From Streptomyces spinoverrucosus (GTDB taxonomy: Bacteria; Actinomycetota; Actinomycetes; Streptomycetales; Streptomycetaceae): DNA of 64,000 nucleotides. The notes below the pieces were generated by a model. That model saw nothing but the letters and a program-made list of their open reading frames with translations, made no database searches and was not told where the DNA came from. This document shows, piece by piece, positions 62,642-64,000 of the stretch (within the stretch, counting starts at the first letter, position 1; every line of letters begins with the position of its first letter). The stretch is from assembly GCF_015712165.1 (NCBI RefSeq), contig NZ_JADPZX010000001.1, positions 372,001-436,000 on the forward strand. The letters are read 5' to 3'. Both the position numbers and the translations under genes were made by a program.

Positions 62642-64000
62642 GCTCCGGGCGGGGCGCTCCGGGCCGGAACTCGCCGACCGGGCGGTGCTCGCTCTCGTAG
62701 GCCCCTTCGACGGTCTGCCGGACGTCGCCGGTCGACACGCCCTCCCGCAGCCGCTGTTCCTCCGCGCGCAGCAGGGCGTGGCACAGCCGTCGGGTGATCA
62801 CGAACGCGAGGACCGGGCCCAGCACCAGGGCCACGCGCAGGATCCAGGTCAGGGCGTTCACCGAGATCCGGAAGGCGAACGCCACGACGTCGTTGCCGCC
62901 AGCCAGGAGCAGTACGCCGTAGAAGGTGACGCCGGCAACGCCGAGGGCGGTGCGGACGGGACGTTCCCGGGGCCGGTCGCACAGGTGCTGCTCCTGCTCC
63001 CACTCCCCCGTCAGCCGCTGTTCCACGAACGGGTACAGGTACAGGACCGTGAACAGCAGCCCGGGCAGCACGACCGCCGGGAGCAGCACGTTCCACATGA
63101 GGGTGTGCCCGAGGACGACCGTCTCCCAGGGCGGGACGAGGCGCAGCGCGCCCTCCAGGAAGCCGACGTACCAGTCGGGCTGGGCACCGGTCGACACCAG
63201 GTCGGCGCGGTAGGGGCCGTACGCCCAGATCGGGTTGATCTGGGCGACGCCGCCGATCACGGTGAGCAGGCCGAAGGTCATCAGGGACAGGCCGCCCGAG
63301 CCGGCGGTGAACTGGGGGAAGAACGGTCTGCCGACAGCGTTGCGGCGGGTGCGGCCCGGTTCGCGCCACTGGGTGTGCTTGAGGTGGAACACCAGGATGA
63401 GATGCAGGGTGACCAGGGCGATCAGGGCGCCGGGCAGCAGCAGGACGTGCATGACGTACAGCCGGGTGACGATGTCCTCGCCGGGGAACTCCGCGCCGAA
63501 CGCGAACATGCTCAGGTACGTCCCGACGATCGGGATGGAGAGCATGATGCCCTGGGCGATGCGCAGGCCGGTGCCGGAGAGCAGGTCGTCGGGGAGCGAG
63601 TAGCCCGCGAAGCCCTCGGCGAGGGCGAGCACGAACAGGGTGACGCCGATGACCCAGTTGAGCTCGCGGGGGCGGCGGAAGGCGCCGGTGAAGAAGATCC
63701 GCAGCAGGTGCACGCCGATGGCGGAGAGGAAGACCAGGGCGGCCCAGTGATGGGTCTGGCGCAGCAGCAGTCCGCCGCGGACGTCGAAGCTGATCTGCAG
63801 GGTGGAGTCGAAGGCCGCCGACATCTGCACACCGCGCAACGGCCGGTACGAGCCGTCGTAGACGACCTCGGTCATCTCCGGTTTGAAGAACAGCGTCAGC
63901 CACACGCCCGTCAGCAGCAGGACGATCAGGCTGTAGAGGGCCAGCTCGCCGAGCAGGAACGACCAGTGGTCGGGGAACGCCTTGCGCAGCAGGCCGCCCC
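62559..64000 (-). CDS. qcrB: Cytochrome bc complex cytochrome b subunit, 5' part beyond window
   Basis: The C-terminal 480 residues of QcrB, running off the right edge. The b-haem ligand helices are present: QTHHWAALVFLSAIGVHLLR and MHVLLLPGALIALVTLHL. Qo-site PEWY is represented by QPDWYVG. The C-terminal region after about 410 of the visible part is long and cytoplasmic (EEQRLREGVSTGDVRQTVEG), as in actinobacteria. Its last 83 bp overlap ctaF on the other strand. It functions in the bc-aa3 supercomplex. Partner qcrA/qcrC would lie to the right, if present. Confidence 0.93.
   Translation of the reverse strand, partial: GGLLRKAFPDHWSFLLGELALYSLIVLLLTGVWLTLFFKPEMTEVVYDGSYRPLRGVQMSAAFDSTLQISFDVRGGLLLRQTHHWAALVFLSAIGVHLLRIFFTGAFRRPRELNWVIGVTLFVLALAEGFAGYSLPDDLLSGTGLRIAQGIMLSIPIVGTYLSMFAFGAEFPGEDIVTRLYVMHVLLLPGALIALVTLHLILVFHLKHTQWREPGRTRRNAVGRPFFPQFTAGSGGLSLMTFGLLTVIGGVAQINPIWAYGPYRADLVSTGAQPDWYVGFLEGALRLVPPWETVVLGHTLMWNVLLPAVVLPGLLFTVLYLYPFVEQRLTGEWEQEQHLCDRPRERPVRTALGVAGVTFYGVLLLAGGNDVVAFAFRISVNALTWILRVALVLGPVLAFVITRRLCHALLRAEEQRLREGVSTGDVRQTVEGAYESEHRPVGEFRPGAPRPELTPADRHPDARTGKPGPEPPGTAPRDR

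Noticed and set aside
1..64000. tRNA, rRNA, tmRNA, CRISPR arrays, insertion sequences, phage genes
   Set aside because: I looked for cloverleaf-like segments, regular spaced repeats, transposase or integrase motifs and found none that I could support by eye.

Overview
This 64 kb window is very GC-rich actinobacterial DNA, almost certainly a Streptomyces chromosome. The signs are extreme third-position GC, frequent GTG starts after purine-rich ribosome sites, and families typical of the genus: DUF397/XRE pairs, DUF574 methyltransferases, SpoIIE phosphatases with ANTAR or STAS domains, a SARP regulator, DUF5133, DUF5709, DUF6479 and mycothiol-dependent formaldehyde oxidation. I see no rRNA, tRNA, CRISPR array, insertion sequence or prophage. 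The mix of accessory metabolism, regulators and decayed genes resembles a chromosome arm or arm-proximal region.

Layout. 1-5 kb: partial SDR oxidoreductase, unknown coiled-coil protein, DUF1232 membrane protein, a two-gene graspetide (ATP-grasp RiPP) locus at 2651-3840, DUF5133 and a HEAT-like protein. 5-10 kb: DUF397 plus XRE/DUF5753 pair, DUF574 methyltransferase, aldo/keto reductase, Gfo/Idh oxidoreductase, a 52-bp perfect palindrome, and GlsB. 10-16.6 kb: SpoIIE phosphatase, soluble transhydrogenase, DUF5709, amino-acid permease with a co-transcribed unknown. 16.6-20.4 kb: a compact module of SARP regulator, VioB-type ferritin-like protein, unsecreted subtilase and a coupled I9-propeptide-like protein. 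20.4-30 kb: carbohydrate genes (GT-C-like membrane protein, GH65 phosphorylase coupled to a beta-phosphoglucomutase-like HAD, small-molecule kinase, toroid lyase-like protein, RpiR regulator) with two broken genes. 30-40 kb: signalling and regulation (ANTAR-GAF-PAS-SpoIIE, wHTH, STAS-ANTAR, TetR with visible operators), F420-type oxidoreductase, C-S lyase, DUF3800, second DUF574, and a membrane-tethered S1 protease. 40-50 kb: a decayed sugar-utilisation locus (frameshifted ROK regulator, solute-binding-protein tail, intact oxidoreductase), L,D-transpeptidase, formaldehyde detoxification pair, decayed MBL-rhodanese gene, ABC exporter. 50-60 kb: GT1 glycosyltransferase, TetR, endoglycoceramidase-like GH5, TetM/OtrA-like ribosome-protection GTPase with a leader ORF, XdhC, APH-like kinase, phosphoesterase. 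60-64 kb: an accessory respiratory set, ctaD-ctaF convergent with and overlapping qcrB, which runs off the window.

Best candidates for new biology are the SARP/ferritin-like/subtilase/I9 module (16624-20361), the methyltransferase-less graspetide locus (2651-3840), and the leader ORF overlapping the ribosome-protection gene (56963-57073). Three genes (25126-25520, 40696-41855, 49964-50255) each lack one base in a homopolymer or short-repeat tract; these may be real decay or consensus errors and should be checked against reads.
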